A stretch of 41,129 bases of DNA from an uncultured Fretibacterium sp. (GTDB lineage: Bacteria; Synergistota; Synergistia; Synergistales; Aminobacteriaceae): positions 1-41,129 of the forward strand of contig NZ_CAUUWA010000019.1 of assembly GCF_963548695.1 (NCBI RefSeq), given 5' to 3'. A model generated the notes under the pieces. That model saw only the letters and a program-made list of their open reading frames with translations, was not told where the DNA came from and did no database searches. A program made the translations under genes and the position numbers. Shown in pieces: positions 1-7,475 of this stretch (positions within the stretch are counted from its first letter, which is position 1; each line of letters opens with the position of its first letter).

Positions 1-206
1 TCGATGTAGCCCCACGCGTCGTTCGACTTGACGGCGGCCAGTCCCTCATGAAAATCCCGTGCGTCGGAGTACCCGTACTCGATGACGACCCGCGCCTCGT
101 GCGCCGCCGCGGCGGGCGGGAAGGGCAGGATGCAGAGGAGCAGGGCGGCGAAAAGCGAACGGACGGATATTGAAAAAACGGATACAGTCGTGAACATGAG
201 CTTCAT
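1..206 (-). CDS. Secreted WG-repeat protein, N-terminal part (cut by window edge)
   Basis: Partial gene; only the first 68 or so codons lie in the window and the 3' end is beyond base 1. The frame opens with a signal peptide: a short basic start, a hydrophobic run (SLFAALLLCILPFP) and an AAAA cleavage region around residue 35. The mature part begins with HEARVVIEYGY and continues FHEGLAAVKSNDAWGYID, which is the form of a WG repeat (hydrophobic-x-EGLAxVxxxxxWGYID). WG-repeat proteins are exported or surface proteins of mostly unknown role, with tandem copies of this unit. Three in-frame ATGs (221, 206, 197) are possible. 206 has GAGG nine bases upstream and 197 has GAAAGGA nine bases upstream, so either is reasonable. 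The gene is divergent from miaA. Confidence 0.7.
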   Translation of the reverse strand, partial: MKLMFTTVSVFSISVRSLFAALLLCILPFPPAAAAHEARVVIEYGYSDARDFHEGLAAVKSNDAWGYI

Positions 207-367
207 TCCTTTCAGCCTCATTCCTTCCAGATCGGAGCAATCGGACAATCAAATCGGGCTCGGTACTCTCATTATTCGTTATTCTACCAAAGAATCGGAT
301 GGAGGAGGCAAGGGGCCGGTCCCGACCACAAGAGGGCTTCACGTCCGGGACGTTGTGCCGTACACTG

Positions 368-376
368 TGTTATACT
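368..376 (+). promoter_or_regulatory. Extended -10 promoter for miaA
   Basis: TGT-TATACT fits the extended -10 pattern TGnTATAAT. No -35 hexamer sits at normal spacing, as expected for extended -10 promoters. The predicted transcription start near 383 would give a leader of about 22 bases carrying AAGGAG at 390-395. The rest of 207-404 shows no gene. Confidence 0.4.
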
Positions 377-404
377 CTGCACATTTTTAAAGGAGCCTGG
401 AGCC

Positions 405-1400
405 ATGGAATTTCCTGGAGAAAATACGGAGACCCCGTCCCGCGGCGACCGGCAGCCCGTCGTCGCGCTGATCGGTCCCACGGCCGTCGGCAAGACGGCC
501 GTGAGCCTCGAGCTGGCCGTCCATCTGGGGGCGGAGATCATCTCGGTGGACTCCCGCCAGGTGTACCGCTACATGGACGTGGGGACCGACAAGATAGCGG
601 CCTCGGAACGCCGCCGGGTCCCGCACCATGCCGTGGACGTGGCGGACCCCGACGAGGTGTTCACCGTGTCCGATTTCGTCTCTCTGGCCCTCGGCGCCGT
701 GCGTCGGATACGCGCCCGCGGCCGGGTCCCGCTGTTCGTCGGGGGGACGCCCTTCTACTATAATGCGTTGTTTCACGCCGCCATGAACGTCTCCCTTCCC
801 CACGACCCGGAGGTGCGGCGCCGCTACGAGGAACGCGCCGCGCTGGAGGGGGCCTCTGCGCTTCACGCCCGCCTCGCCGAGGTCGATGAGGTCACGGCGA
901 ACCGGCTGCATCCCAACGACGTCCGCCGCGTCGTGCGCGCGCTGGAGATCTGGGACCTGACCGGGACGCCCCCCTCCCGCCTCTACGCGGAGGGGGAGAA
1001 GGCAGACTCCGGTCTGAACGTGCTGTATGTCGGGCTGAACCGGCCGAGGCCCGAGCTCTTCGAGCGGATTGCCGGGCGTGCGCGGCAGCAGTTCGCCTCC
1101 GGCTATCCCGAGGAGGTCTCGTGGCTGATCGAGCATGGCTTCGACGAGCGTTTCCCCTCCATGCAGGGATTCGGGTACCGGGAGCTGGCGGCCTGGTATC
1201 GCGGGCGGCTGAGTCTGGATGAGGCGCTCGAAGGGGATATAAGCAGGACCCGTGCGTTTTGTCGCCGGCAGATGACGTGGTTCGGCAAATTTGAGCCCGC
1301 CTTGTGGTATGATACTTCCGCTCTCTCCGCCTCGGAGTTGGAGAGACGGGTCCGGGATGCGGCGTCGCGTCATCTGGAGGGCTCTCGCGGCGGTGTTTGA
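405..1400 (+). CDS. miaA: tRNA dimethylallyltransferase MiaA
   Basis: 331 residues, normal for MiaA. It transfers a dimethylallyl group from DMAPP to N6 of A37 in tRNAs that read codons starting with U, a first step to ms2i6A. The nucleotide-binding loop GPTAVGKT lies at about residues 25-32, followed by the family signature SVDSRQVYRYMDVGTDK, then VPHHAVDVADPDEV and the GGTPFYYNAL substrate-channel motif. The C-terminal part has GFGYRELAAWYRG and a late RQMTWFGK, both typical. The ATG start has AAGGAG ten bases upstream. The substrate DMAPP is made by the isoprenoid pathway that ends in IspH, whose gene follows 74 bases later, so the pairing makes metabolic sense. Confidence 0.95.
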   Translation: MEFPGENTETPSRGDRQPVVALIGPTAVGKTAVSLELAVHLGAEIISVDSRQVYRYMDVGTDKIAASERRRVPHHAVDVADPDEVFTVSDFVSLALGAVRRIRARGRVPLFVGGTPFYYNALFHAAMNVSLPHDPEVRRRYEERAALEGASALHARLAEVDEVTANRLHPNDVRRVVRALEIWDLTGTPPSRLYAEGEKADSGLNVLYVGLNRPRPELFERIAGRARQQFASGYPEEVSWLIEHGFDERFPSMQGFGYRELAAWYRGRLSLDEALEGDISRTRAFCRRQMTWFGKFEPALWYDTSALSASELERRVRDAASRHLEGSRGGV

Positions 1401-1430
1401 AGGGCCAGAGGCGGGGATTGGGGCGAGGTT

Positions 1431-1490
1431 TTGAATGATGTCATCTGGAATGATATTATTTGGATTGATGTGATTTGAAGGAGATTGTGA
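1431..1490 (+). repeat. Tandem 15-base repeat before ispH
   Basis: Three imperfect 15-base units follow one another: TTGAATGATGTCATC (1431-1445), TGGAATGATATTATT (1446-1460) and TGGATTGATGTGATT (1461-1475). A weaker fourth unit (1476-1490) contains the ribosome binding site and runs into the ATG at 1490. The units contain TGA in the ispH frame, so they are not coding there. Function unknown. Confidence 0.5.
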
Positions 1491-2320
1491 TGGCCGAGCG
1501 CGCCGGTTTCTGCTTCGGCGTGAAGCGTGCCGTAGATGCGATTCTGGAGGCCCTGACGGCCGGGGATACGGAGCGGGCGGTCTGGACTATTGGCATGCCG
1601 ATTCACAACCCCCAGGAGGTCGCACGTCTCAGGGCCATGGGGCTGCGGGTGGCGAAGGATGCCTCCGAGGTCCCGCCTGGGGTCAAGGTGCTGATACGCG
1701 CCCATGGGGAGTCCCGCGCGGTCCTGAACGAGCTGCGGGGGAAGGGCGTCTGCGTCATCGACACGACTTGTCCCTTTGTCCGCAGGGCTCAGGACCTCGC
1801 GAACTCCCTTTCGGACGAGGGGTATCATATCGTCCTCCTGGGGGACCGGAACCACCCGGAGATACGCTCGATCATGGGATACGTGGATGGAGGGCTCGAT
1901 GTCGTGGCCGACGAGGCCGAGGCGGAATGCCTTCCCAAGCGGGGGCGCGTCGCCCTGATCTCCCAGACGACCCAGCAGGAGGAACGCCTGTCCTCGGTGG
2001 CCGCGGTCCTGGTGCGTCGGGCGGGGGAGCTGCGGGTCTGCAACACGATTTGCCGCGCGACCGTGGAGCGTCAGGACGCGGTGCGTGCGCTTGTGGGGCG
2101 TGTGGATGGGGTGGTCCTGATCGGCGGCCGGGAGAGCGCCAACACGGGGAAGCTGAGGAATATAGCGGAGACGAACGGCTTGGACGTCCTTTGGATAGAG
2201 AGCGCCGAGGAGCTCGACAGGGGGTGGTTCGAGGGCAGGCAGAGGATTGGTATAGCCGCGGGGGCCAGCACGCCCGAGTGGCTTATCACAGAAATAAGTA
2301 ACAAAATTGCGAGAATGTAG
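1475..2320 (+). CDS. ispH: 4-hydroxy-3-methylbut-2-enyl diphosphate reductase IspH
   Basis: 281 residues. It is the last enzyme of the MEP isoprenoid pathway, a [4Fe-4S] reductase making IPP and DMAPP from HMBPP. The three cluster cysteines are visible: AGFCFGVKRAV near the start, DTTCPFV at about residue 97 and CNTICRAT at about residue 193. The HMBPP-binding histidine motifs PIHNPQE and DRNHPE and the SANTGKL loop are also present. Start choice is uncertain. TTG at 1475 gives the family N-terminus with its first beta strand (KEIVMAERAGFC) but has no clear ribosome binding site. ATG at 1490 has a good AAGGAG at 1478-1483 but would remove that strand. A separate S1 protein gene follows after 22 bases; in some Clostridia the two are one fused polypeptide. 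Confidence 0.93.
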   Translation: MKEIVMAERAGFCFGVKRAVDAILEALTAGDTERAVWTIGMPIHNPQEVARLRAMGLRVAKDASEVPPGVKVLIRAHGESRAVLNELRGKGVCVIDTTCPFVRRAQDLANSLSDEGYHIVLLGDRNHPEIRSIMGYVDGGLDVVADEAEAECLPKRGRVALISQTTQQEERLSSVAAVLVRRAGELRVCNTICRATVERQDAVRALVGRVDGVVLIGGRESANTGKLRNIAETNGLDVLWIESAEELDRGWFEGRQRIGIAAGASTPEWLITEISNKIARM

Positions 2321-2342
2321 GCAGTCAAGGGGGCTATGGTTT

Positions 2343-3869
2343 ATGGATCAGGTTATGGACAAGGATATGGAGCAGGGTCTGCAGGGAGAGGGGCAGGAGG
2401 CTGCCGCTCAGGAGACGATGGAGAGCATGATGGAGCAGTACGACATCTCCGGGCTTCGCAAGGGCGACGTCCGGACCGGTACCGTGATCGCGGAGACGGA
2501 GAACGGCTGGCTGGTCGATGTCGGTTACAAGTGCGAGGGCTACCTTCCCGGAAAGGAATGGACGCACCGCATTCTGGTGGGGGACGCGGAGAAGCCCAAG
2601 AAGGGGGACGAGATCGAGGTTCAGGTCATCAACCTTCGCGAGGGTGAGGAGGCGCAGCTCCTGCTCAGCCGCTGGCGGCACGAGTTCGACCGTCGGTGGG
2701 CCGAATTTGAAGATAAACTTGCTCAGAACGAGATCGTTCAGGTTCGAGGAGTCCGCAAGGTCAAGGGCGGCTTGATGGTGGACTGCTGCGGCCTCGAGGG
2801 CTTCATGCCCATATCTCACCTCTCCGCCGACGGCAGGGGGGTCAACCTGGGGAACTTCATCGAGCAGGTTTTTGACGCTAAATTGCTTGAAAAGGATCGC
2901 AGAAAGCACCGCATCGTCTTCTCGCGGAAGTCCCTCGTCGAGAAGGAGGCCGCGGAGCGGAGGGCCAAGTTCTACGAAGAGGTGCACGAGGGCGACATCA
3001 TCGAGGGCGAGGTCAGCAGCCTGACCGACTTCGGCGTCTTCGTCAACGTCGGCGCCGTGGACGGCCTGGTGCACATGAGCGAGATCACGTGGAAGCGGAA
3101 CGTGCGTATCCGCGACAGCTTCAAGAAGGGCGACAAGGTCACCGTCAAGGTCATCGGGATCGATAAGGAGAACGACCGTATCTCCCTGAGCATCAAGCAG
3201 GTGGAGGGCAATCCCTGGCTGACCGTCGGCGAGCGCATCCACAAGGACGACGTCATGACCGGGACCGTGACGAACGTCACGGACTTCGGGGCCTTCGTCG
3301 AGCTGGAGCCCGGTATCGAGGGGCTCGTCCACATCGGGGACATCAGCTGGGCCCGTATCCGCCATCCCAAGGAGGCCTTCCGCAAGGGGCAGGAGGTCCG
3401 GGTGCTGGTCCTGGACGTGGACACCGAGAAGCGCCGCATCAGCCTGGGCTACAAGCAGCTGAACGATCCCTGGAAGGATATCGATCAGCGCTATGCCAAG
3501 GGCTCCGACATCACGGTCAAGGTGGTCCGCCTGGCGGACTTCGGCGCCTTTGTCGAGGTCGAGGAGGGGGTCGAGGCCCTCATCCACATCTCCCAGCTGA
3601 GCACCCGGCGCGTGGAGAAGCCTGGAGACGTCCTACAAGAGAAGCAGGAGGTGCTGGCCCGCGTCATCGAGGTCAATCCCGAGCAGCGCAGGATGCGCCT
3701 CTCCATCAGCGCGCTCGAGGAGCAGGATCATCCGGCCCGGCACGGCGAGGAGTCCCATAAGAGAGAGGAGCCTCGCGAGGGCCGGAGGCAGCAGCAGAAC
3801 GCTCACGACGAGGAGCCTCAGTTCAATCCGTTTGCGGATGCCTTCAGGTCTCAGGACTTCTCGAGGTAA
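2343..3869 (+). CDS. rpsA: S1 RNA-binding domain protein (30S ribosomal protein S1-like)
   Basis: 508 residues with five S1 domains: about residues 38-110 (GDVRTGTVIAETENGWLVDV), 125-195 (QVRGVRKVKGGLMVD), 217-285 (EGEVSSLTDFGVFVNV), 302-370 (GTVTNVTDFGAFVELE) and 387-455 (VKVVRLADFGAFVEVE). The last three are the canonical, best conserved type; the first two are more divergent, as in ribosomal S1, where they bind the ribosome. The C-terminal 50 residues are a charged, low-complexity tail (HGEESHKREEPREG). S1 helps the 30S subunit bind structured mRNA. The start is ATG 2343, preceded by AAGGGGG; the frame remains open upstream to a TTG at 2307 inside ispH. The symbol rpsA is assigned by analogy to S1 proteins of this size and position. 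Confidence 0.85.
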   Translation: MDQVMDKDMEQGLQGEGQEAAAQETMESMMEQYDISGLRKGDVRTGTVIAETENGWLVDVGYKCEGYLPGKEWTHRILVGDAEKPKKGDEIEVQVINLREGEEAQLLLSRWRHEFDRRWAEFEDKLAQNEIVQVRGVRKVKGGLMVDCCGLEGFMPISHLSADGRGVNLGNFIEQVFDAKLLEKDRRKHRIVFSRKSLVEKEAAERRAKFYEEVHEGDIIEGEVSSLTDFGVFVNVGAVDGLVHMSEITWKRNVRIRDSFKKGDKVTVKVIGIDKENDRISLSIKQVEGNPWLTVGERIHKDDVMTGTVTNVTDFGAFVELEPGIEGLVHIGDISWARIRHPKEAFRKGQEVRVLVLDVDTEKRRISLGYKQLNDPWKDIDQRYAKGSDITVKVVRLADFGAFVEVEEGVEALIHISQLSTRRVEKPGDVLQEKQEVLARVIEVNPEQRRMRLSISALEEQDHPARHGEESHKREEPREGRRQQQNAHDEEPQFNPFADAFRSQDFSR

Positions 3870-3925
3870 AACAGCGAGCGGCCGCGGGCTTTTGCGTGGA
3901 CCGTTTTGTGTTGAACATACGGTTG

Positions 3926-3960
3926 GAGGGGAGCGCTTTGACCGCTCCCCTCTGCTTTTA
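3926..3960 (+). terminator. Rho-independent terminator after the S1 gene
   Basis: A perfect 10 bp stem, GAGGGGAGCG (3926-3935) with CGCTCCCCTC (3943-3952), 7-base loop, followed by TGCTTTTAT. The same stem sequence recurs at the terminator after the chemotaxis gene. Confidence 0.8.
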
Positions 3961-4063
3961 TGTTATGAATGAGCGTCCCGGCGAGCAGACGTTCTGACTT
4001 GATTCCGACGAACTGTCCGATAGTTACTATACGGGGCAGTTATCGAACTCGATGGTAATTTTA

Positions 4064-4092
4064 TTGACATTATCCGTTAGTTTGGCTTTAAT
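4064..4092 (+). promoter_or_regulatory. Sigma-70 type promoter of the chemotaxis gene
   Basis: TTGACA (4064-4069), a 17-base spacer and TTTAAT (4087-4092): six of six and five of six matches to consensus. The predicted start near 4099 gives a leader of about 60 bases. No flagellar sigma-28 type box is seen. Confidence 0.6.
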
Positions 4093-4158
4093 ATAAAGAA
4101 GCGTTTTTGAATCAGCCGTGAGGACAGGACGCTATTTTCTGTGAGGAGGGTGAACTGA

Positions 4159-6288
4159 ATGTTTCGCAACATGAGGATTTCACTAAAGCTGTCCCTGGGG
4201 TTTGGGCTTGTGCTGCTGGTGTTCGTCGTCGCGGTGGCGTTTTCCTGGACGAAGATATCGGGGGTGCAGGAGGACAATCGCTTTATGGCGAAGATATCCG
4301 AGGTGCTCGCTTTGATCACGGACGTGAATGACGGGATAAGCGGCCTGCGCTTTTCCGCCAGGGGGTATCTGTACGCGGAGGACGTCGATGATATGAAAGT
4401 AGGGCGCGACTCCTTGAAGGCCGTGGAGGAGGGGATCGCCCGCGGTGAGAAGATGTATCGGGAGGACCCCCGACTGGTCGGTCTGAGCAGGATCTCGGAC
4501 CTGAAGGGCCCCCTTGAGGCCTACTTCAAAAGCATGGAGGAGGTCGTCACCCTCGTGGAGGCGAAGCGGAACACGGTTCAGGGCCTGGACAGAGATTCTC
4601 AGGAATTTCTGGATAAACTCGAGGAAGCCCTTGTGCCCATATATCGACAGCTGCAAGATGACATTTCGGCAGGGAACGCCGCCGAGGCCCGACGCAGGCT
4701 TGACAGGGTCCGCGAGGGCGAGGCGCTGACCACGGAGATAGGGGAGGTTCGCAGAAGCTACTCCTGGGTGATGGCGAACCGTGACGTCTCGGGCGTCGAT
4801 GCCCTCCTATCACGGGTGGACGCGATGGGGAAGCGGGGACAGAAGCTTTTGGACGATACGCGTTCGGAGGAGGTCCGCAAAGATCTCCAGGACGCCTTGA
4901 CGCACCTGCATGCCTTTTCGAGCGGCGTGAGGGAGCTGGCGGGCCAGTTCGTCCGTCTCAGCGAGCTCACAAAGATCGTCAAACAGCAGGGGGACGACCT
5001 GGATGATCTGAGCGACGCTATATTTGATACGGCGCAGAAACGCACGAGGATGATCATTTCTCAAACGGATGATAATTTGAGCCTCTCCGTCCTGATGTTG
5101 ATTGCCTTGACGGCGGTCTCCGTGGTTGTCGGGCTGTTGATAGCGTTTTTGATCTCGCGGATGATCACGAAGCCGCTCTCGCTTTTGGTGTCCGTGGCGG
5201 AACGGGCAGGGGACGGGGACCTGACGTTGACCCGCGCGGATCTGGGTGAGGAGAGGCGCGACGAGTTGGGCAAGCTGTCGGATGCCCTCATCGAGATGGT
5301 TGAGGCACAGTGCCGGACGATAACGGAGGCCATGGAGATTGTGGAGCGGAGCGCGGAGAGTGCGGACACGATGCGAACCTCGTCAAATCAGTCCAGCGAG
5401 TCCGTCCTGAACGCAAAACAGGCTATAGAGAGTGTTGTGGCGCTTTGCGAGTCGAACTCCGCGTCGCTGCAGGAGAGCAACGCGGGGACGGAGGAGATGT
5501 CCGCGGCGTCGATGACTGCGGCGCAGGCGGCGACGGATTGCGCGGAGTTCATCTCTCAGACCACGGTGGTCTCGGGGCAGGCTGTGGAGATGGTACAGGA
5601 GATGATCGAGGATATGGGGCTTCTGTTCCGGAAGTCCCAGGAGAGTGGAGAGAAGCTCCGCGAGCTTGTGGAATCGGTGGGGCAGATCAGCGGATTTGTG
5701 GGGGTCATCACGTCGATAGCGGACCAGACGAATTTGCTGGCGCTGAACGCCGCTATTGAGGCGGCGCGGGCCGGAGAGGCCGGGCGGGGGTTTGCCGTTG
5801 TCGCGGAGGAGGTCCGTAAGCTGGCGGAGGACTCCGGTCAGGCGGCGAACAACGTCAAGGGTCTGATCACGACGCTGCAGACCGGGGCAGGGGAGACGGT
5901 GAATTCGAGCACGGAATCCTCCGAGCTTCTGACGCGGACGACGGAGAAGGCGGATAAGGCCAAGGAGTCCCTGAGCGAGGCGATGGGGCAGATAGACAAG
6001 GCCAACGATCGAATCCAGAACATCGCGGCGGTGGCGGAGGAGCAGGCGGCGTCGAGCCGGGAGATCGCCTCGGGCATCGATGCCGCGACAAAATCGACGG
6101 TGGACATGCTCCAGAACGTGGAGATGATACAGAGCTCTGCGGACGAGACGGCTAAGGTGGCGGAGGAGGTTGCGAAGCAGGCGGACAGCCTTGCGGTCCT
6201 GGCGGACAGGCTGAAGGGGGCCCTGTCGCGCTTCAAGGTATCCTCTGGCGATGCTTCGAGCGCCGGGCGGGTGGCCTTGAAAGGCTGA
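4159..6288 (+). CDS. Methyl-accepting chemotaxis protein
   Basis: 709 residues. One transmembrane helix at about 9-31 (LSLGFGLVLLVFVVAVAFSW), then an all-helical periplasmic sensor of about 270 residues, long enough for a helical bimodular or double four-helix domain. A second transmembrane helix lies at about 308-335, followed by a HAMP linker (ISRMITKPLSLLVSVAERAGDGD) and a long cytoplasmic signalling coiled coil. The hairpin tip that contacts CheA and CheW is clear near residues 525-552 (NLLALNAAIEAARAGE, GRGFAVVAEEVRKLAED). The C-terminus (SAGRVALKG) has no NWETF-type CheR-binding pentapeptide. It relays an extracellular signal to the flagellar motor. The start has GAGGAGG nine bases upstream, and the gene is alone between its own promoter and terminator. 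The ligand cannot be read from the sequence. Confidence 0.93.
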   Translation: MFRNMRISLKLSLGFGLVLLVFVVAVAFSWTKISGVQEDNRFMAKISEVLALITDVNDGISGLRFSARGYLYAEDVDDMKVGRDSLKAVEEGIARGEKMYREDPRLVGLSRISDLKGPLEAYFKSMEEVVTLVEAKRNTVQGLDRDSQEFLDKLEEALVPIYRQLQDDISAGNAAEARRRLDRVREGEALTTEIGEVRRSYSWVMANRDVSGVDALLSRVDAMGKRGQKLLDDTRSEEVRKDLQDALTHLHAFSSGVRELAGQFVRLSELTKIVKQQGDDLDDLSDAIFDTAQKRTRMIISQTDDNLSLSVLMLIALTAVSVVVGLLIAFLISRMITKPLSLLVSVAERAGDGDLTLTRADLGEERRDELGKLSDALIEMVEAQCRTITEAMEIVERSAESADTMRTSSNQSSESVLNAKQAIESVVALCESNSASLQESNAGTEEMSAASMTAAQAATDCAEFISQTTVVSGQAVEMVQEMIEDMGLLFRKSQESGEKLRELVESVGQISGFVGVITSIADQTNLLALNAAIEAARAGEAGRGFAVVAEEVRKLAEDSGQAANNVKGLITTLQTGAGETVNSSTESSELLTRTTEKADKAKESLSEAMGQIDKANDRIQNIAAVAEEQAASSREIASGIDAATKSTVDMLQNVEMIQSSADETAKVAEEVAKQADSLAVLADRLKGALSRFKVSSGDASSAGRVALKG

Positions 6289-6312
6289 TTCCAAGGGCTG
6301 ATTCCAAAGCTA
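6289..6312 (+). repeat. Short direct repeat after the chemotaxis gene
   Basis: GGCTGATTCCAA occurs twice in a row. The first copy overlaps the chemotaxis stop codon and the second follows after GG. It probably arose by slippage and lies just before the terminator. Confidence 0.4.
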
Positions 6313-6326
6313 AAGGACTATAGGAT

Positions 6327-6366
6327 ACGGAGGGGAGCGGCCAAAGCCGCTCCCCTCCGTTCTTTA
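6327..6366 (+). terminator. Rho-independent terminator after the chemotaxis gene
   Basis: A perfect 15 bp stem, 6327-6341 with 6346-6360, four-base loop CAAA, followed by TCTTTAT. The core GAGGGGAGCGG/CCGCTCCCCTC is the same as in the terminator at 3926-3952. It also faces the end of the fic relic on the other strand and could end both. Confidence 0.85.
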
Positions 6367-6911
6367 TGTTCCGCGGCGAAGGATATCAAGATACCCCCTA
6401 TATTGGAACGTCCTGCTTCGCGACGCCGAACCTTCCTGGAACAGTATTCCGGCATTGCAGAGACGCTTCACGGCAGAGGCTACGGTGTTGAAACTCACTC
6501 CAAGGGCGCTCGCTGTCCTCCTTATCTCAATGATCGGGGACTCCTCCAGATAACCCAGCAGCCGCACGGCGCTCCCGGCTGCTCTTCTGAGGGCCTTGGC
6601 ACGGTTCATACCAATTCGCGTTTAAAGGAGGGCTTAGTACCTTTTGGCCCCCCTGAAAGGGGGGCTGCCCCGCAGGGGCTGGGGGGTTGTTGCGCCCGAG
6701 AAACAACCCCTCCGGTTCGCTGACGCGAACCACCTCCCCTTTCATAAGTGAGACAGCAAATCTTTGATTTGCGTCGTCGAACTTAGATTTTTCATCAGGG
6801 GAGGCAATCCACATTAGACGCGATTTGGTATCACATCTCGCTCATGCAGCGCGATGAGTTCCTCCATCGCGTCCACTGCATTGGCTGTGGACTCTATCGT
6901 CGCGCGCAGGA
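6364..6911 (-). pseudogene. Relic of a Fic-family protein gene, split by a 224 bp insertion
   Basis: Two pieces of one reading frame remain. The upstream piece (about 6911-6832) reads TVLRATIESTANAVDAMEEL IALHERD, the helical linker after a Fic domain. The downstream piece (6609-6364) reads NRAKALRRAAG, then a winged helix (IRRTASALGVSFNTVASAVK) and ends GSASRSRTFQYRGYLDILRRGT. That is the usual C-terminus of Fic proteins (GIL-E-T-R-R-F-Y-YL-IL). Removing 222 bases between them restores one frame across ERDV-MNRAKAL. The catalytic Fic motif (HPFxxGNGR) and everything before it are absent. The break near 6911 meets IS3-family sequence. The 81-codon piece after the insertion starts with ATG by chance and is not expected to be a functional gene. 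Confidence 0.65.
6608..6831. mobile_element. MITE-like 224 bp element with 18 bp terminal inverted repeats
   Basis: The ends are ATACCAATTCGCGTTTAA (6608-6625) and, inverted, ATACCAAATCGCGTCTAA (6814-6831), matching at 16 of 18 positions. It sits inside the fic relic, and taking out 222 bases restores that frame with a possible AT target duplication. There is no ORF for a transposase. The interior is a chain of hairpins: GCCCCCCT/AGGGGGGC at 6647-6665, GCCCC/GGGGC just after, GGGGTTGTT/AACAACCCC near 6683-6710, GGTTCGC/GCGAACC near 6714-6731, GCAAATC/GATTTGC at 6756-6772, and CCTCCCC/GGGGAGG spanning the right part. Confidence 0.7.
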
Positions 6912-6953
6912 CAGTTGAATTTGACAGAATAGTTCCTTACCTACACAAAATAA

Positions 6954-7203
6954 CGAGGAACCATTTTTATTGAGCGTCTATGGCGAAGCCTGAAGTACGA
7001 GTGCATCTACCTGAACGAGTACGAGAATGTGGCCGAATTGCTGGAAGGGCTGAGGTGGTGGTTCAGATTTTATAATGAGGAGCGTCCGCACACGGCTTTA
7101 CCGGGAAGGATAACCCCACGCAATATGTATGAAAAGCTCCTCATTTCTTGAACCTTGACCTAAACTCTTCTTTCCCCCTTTTTGGTCCTTGACATGGGGA
7201 CCA
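6954..7203 (+). mobile_element. IS3-family element, right-hand remnant (transposase OrfB tail)
   Basis: The frame 6954-7151 reads IFIERLWRSLKYECIYLNEY and, further on, RWWFRFYNEERPHTALPG and TPRNMYEKL before TGA. This is the last 60 or so residues of an IS3-type integrase-core transposase, including the catalytic Glu region (ERLWRSLKYE) and the YNxERPH motif. A TAA sits just upstream in frame at 6951-6953 and the rest of the gene is missing. After the stop, the sequence ends with GGGGACCA at 7196-7203, the CA end expected for an IS3-family right terminus. It abuts a second, different IS fragment at 7204, so it probably inserted into that element. Not functional. Confidence 0.75.
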
Positions 7204-7380
7204 CTATAGTCGTTTGTAAGCTTCTTCCAAAATCAACAGCATCTTATCAAAGGTAGCCTTTGTTACTCCAAATATCCCCTGATACTCTTCTTCCTTCAAT
7301 TGCTCGCATCTTTTTAAGTTATTCATGTCCTAAAGAATAACTCTTAAATGCTTTTTTGGCAAAGTTCGTGGACAGGTCTA
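7204..7380 (-). mobile_element. IS5-like element, left-end remnant, copy 1
   Basis: Read on the minus strand this starts with the terminus TAGACCTGTCCAC and contains ATGAATAAC (start at 7326) followed by the codons NNLKKMCEQ-like/EEEYQGIFGV. The frame breaks at ILEEAYKRL where the IS3 remnant begins. It matches 31217-31402 on the plus strand with only scattered differences, so the two are inverted copies of one element. This copy lacks the 17-base duplication found in copy 2. Confidence 0.7.
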
Positions 7381-7387
7381 CTCTTTA

Positions 7388-7429
7388 CTTACGTCGAAAC
7401 GCGGTAATGCTACCGCGTTTCGACGTAAG
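7388..7429. repeat. Perfect 19 bp palindrome
   Basis: CTTACGTCGAAACGCGGTA (7388-7406), loop ATGC, then the exact reverse complement (7411-7429). There is no T-run on either side. It could be a REP-like unit, a protein-binding site or a structured RNA end downstream of the yerC-type gene. Confidence 0.7.
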
Positions 7430-7475
7430 CGACTGACATGCCATTCACGATCTGCCGGCCTTGAAGGGGAGGTCA

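Noticed and set aside
353..376. TTGTGC as -35 partner of TATACT before miaA
   Set aside because: The spacer is only 12 bases; the extended -10 reading is better.
2334..3587. Long antisense frame opposite the S1 gene
   Set aside because: A shadow of regular codon use in G+C-rich DNA; Leu/Asp/Val-rich with no domain.
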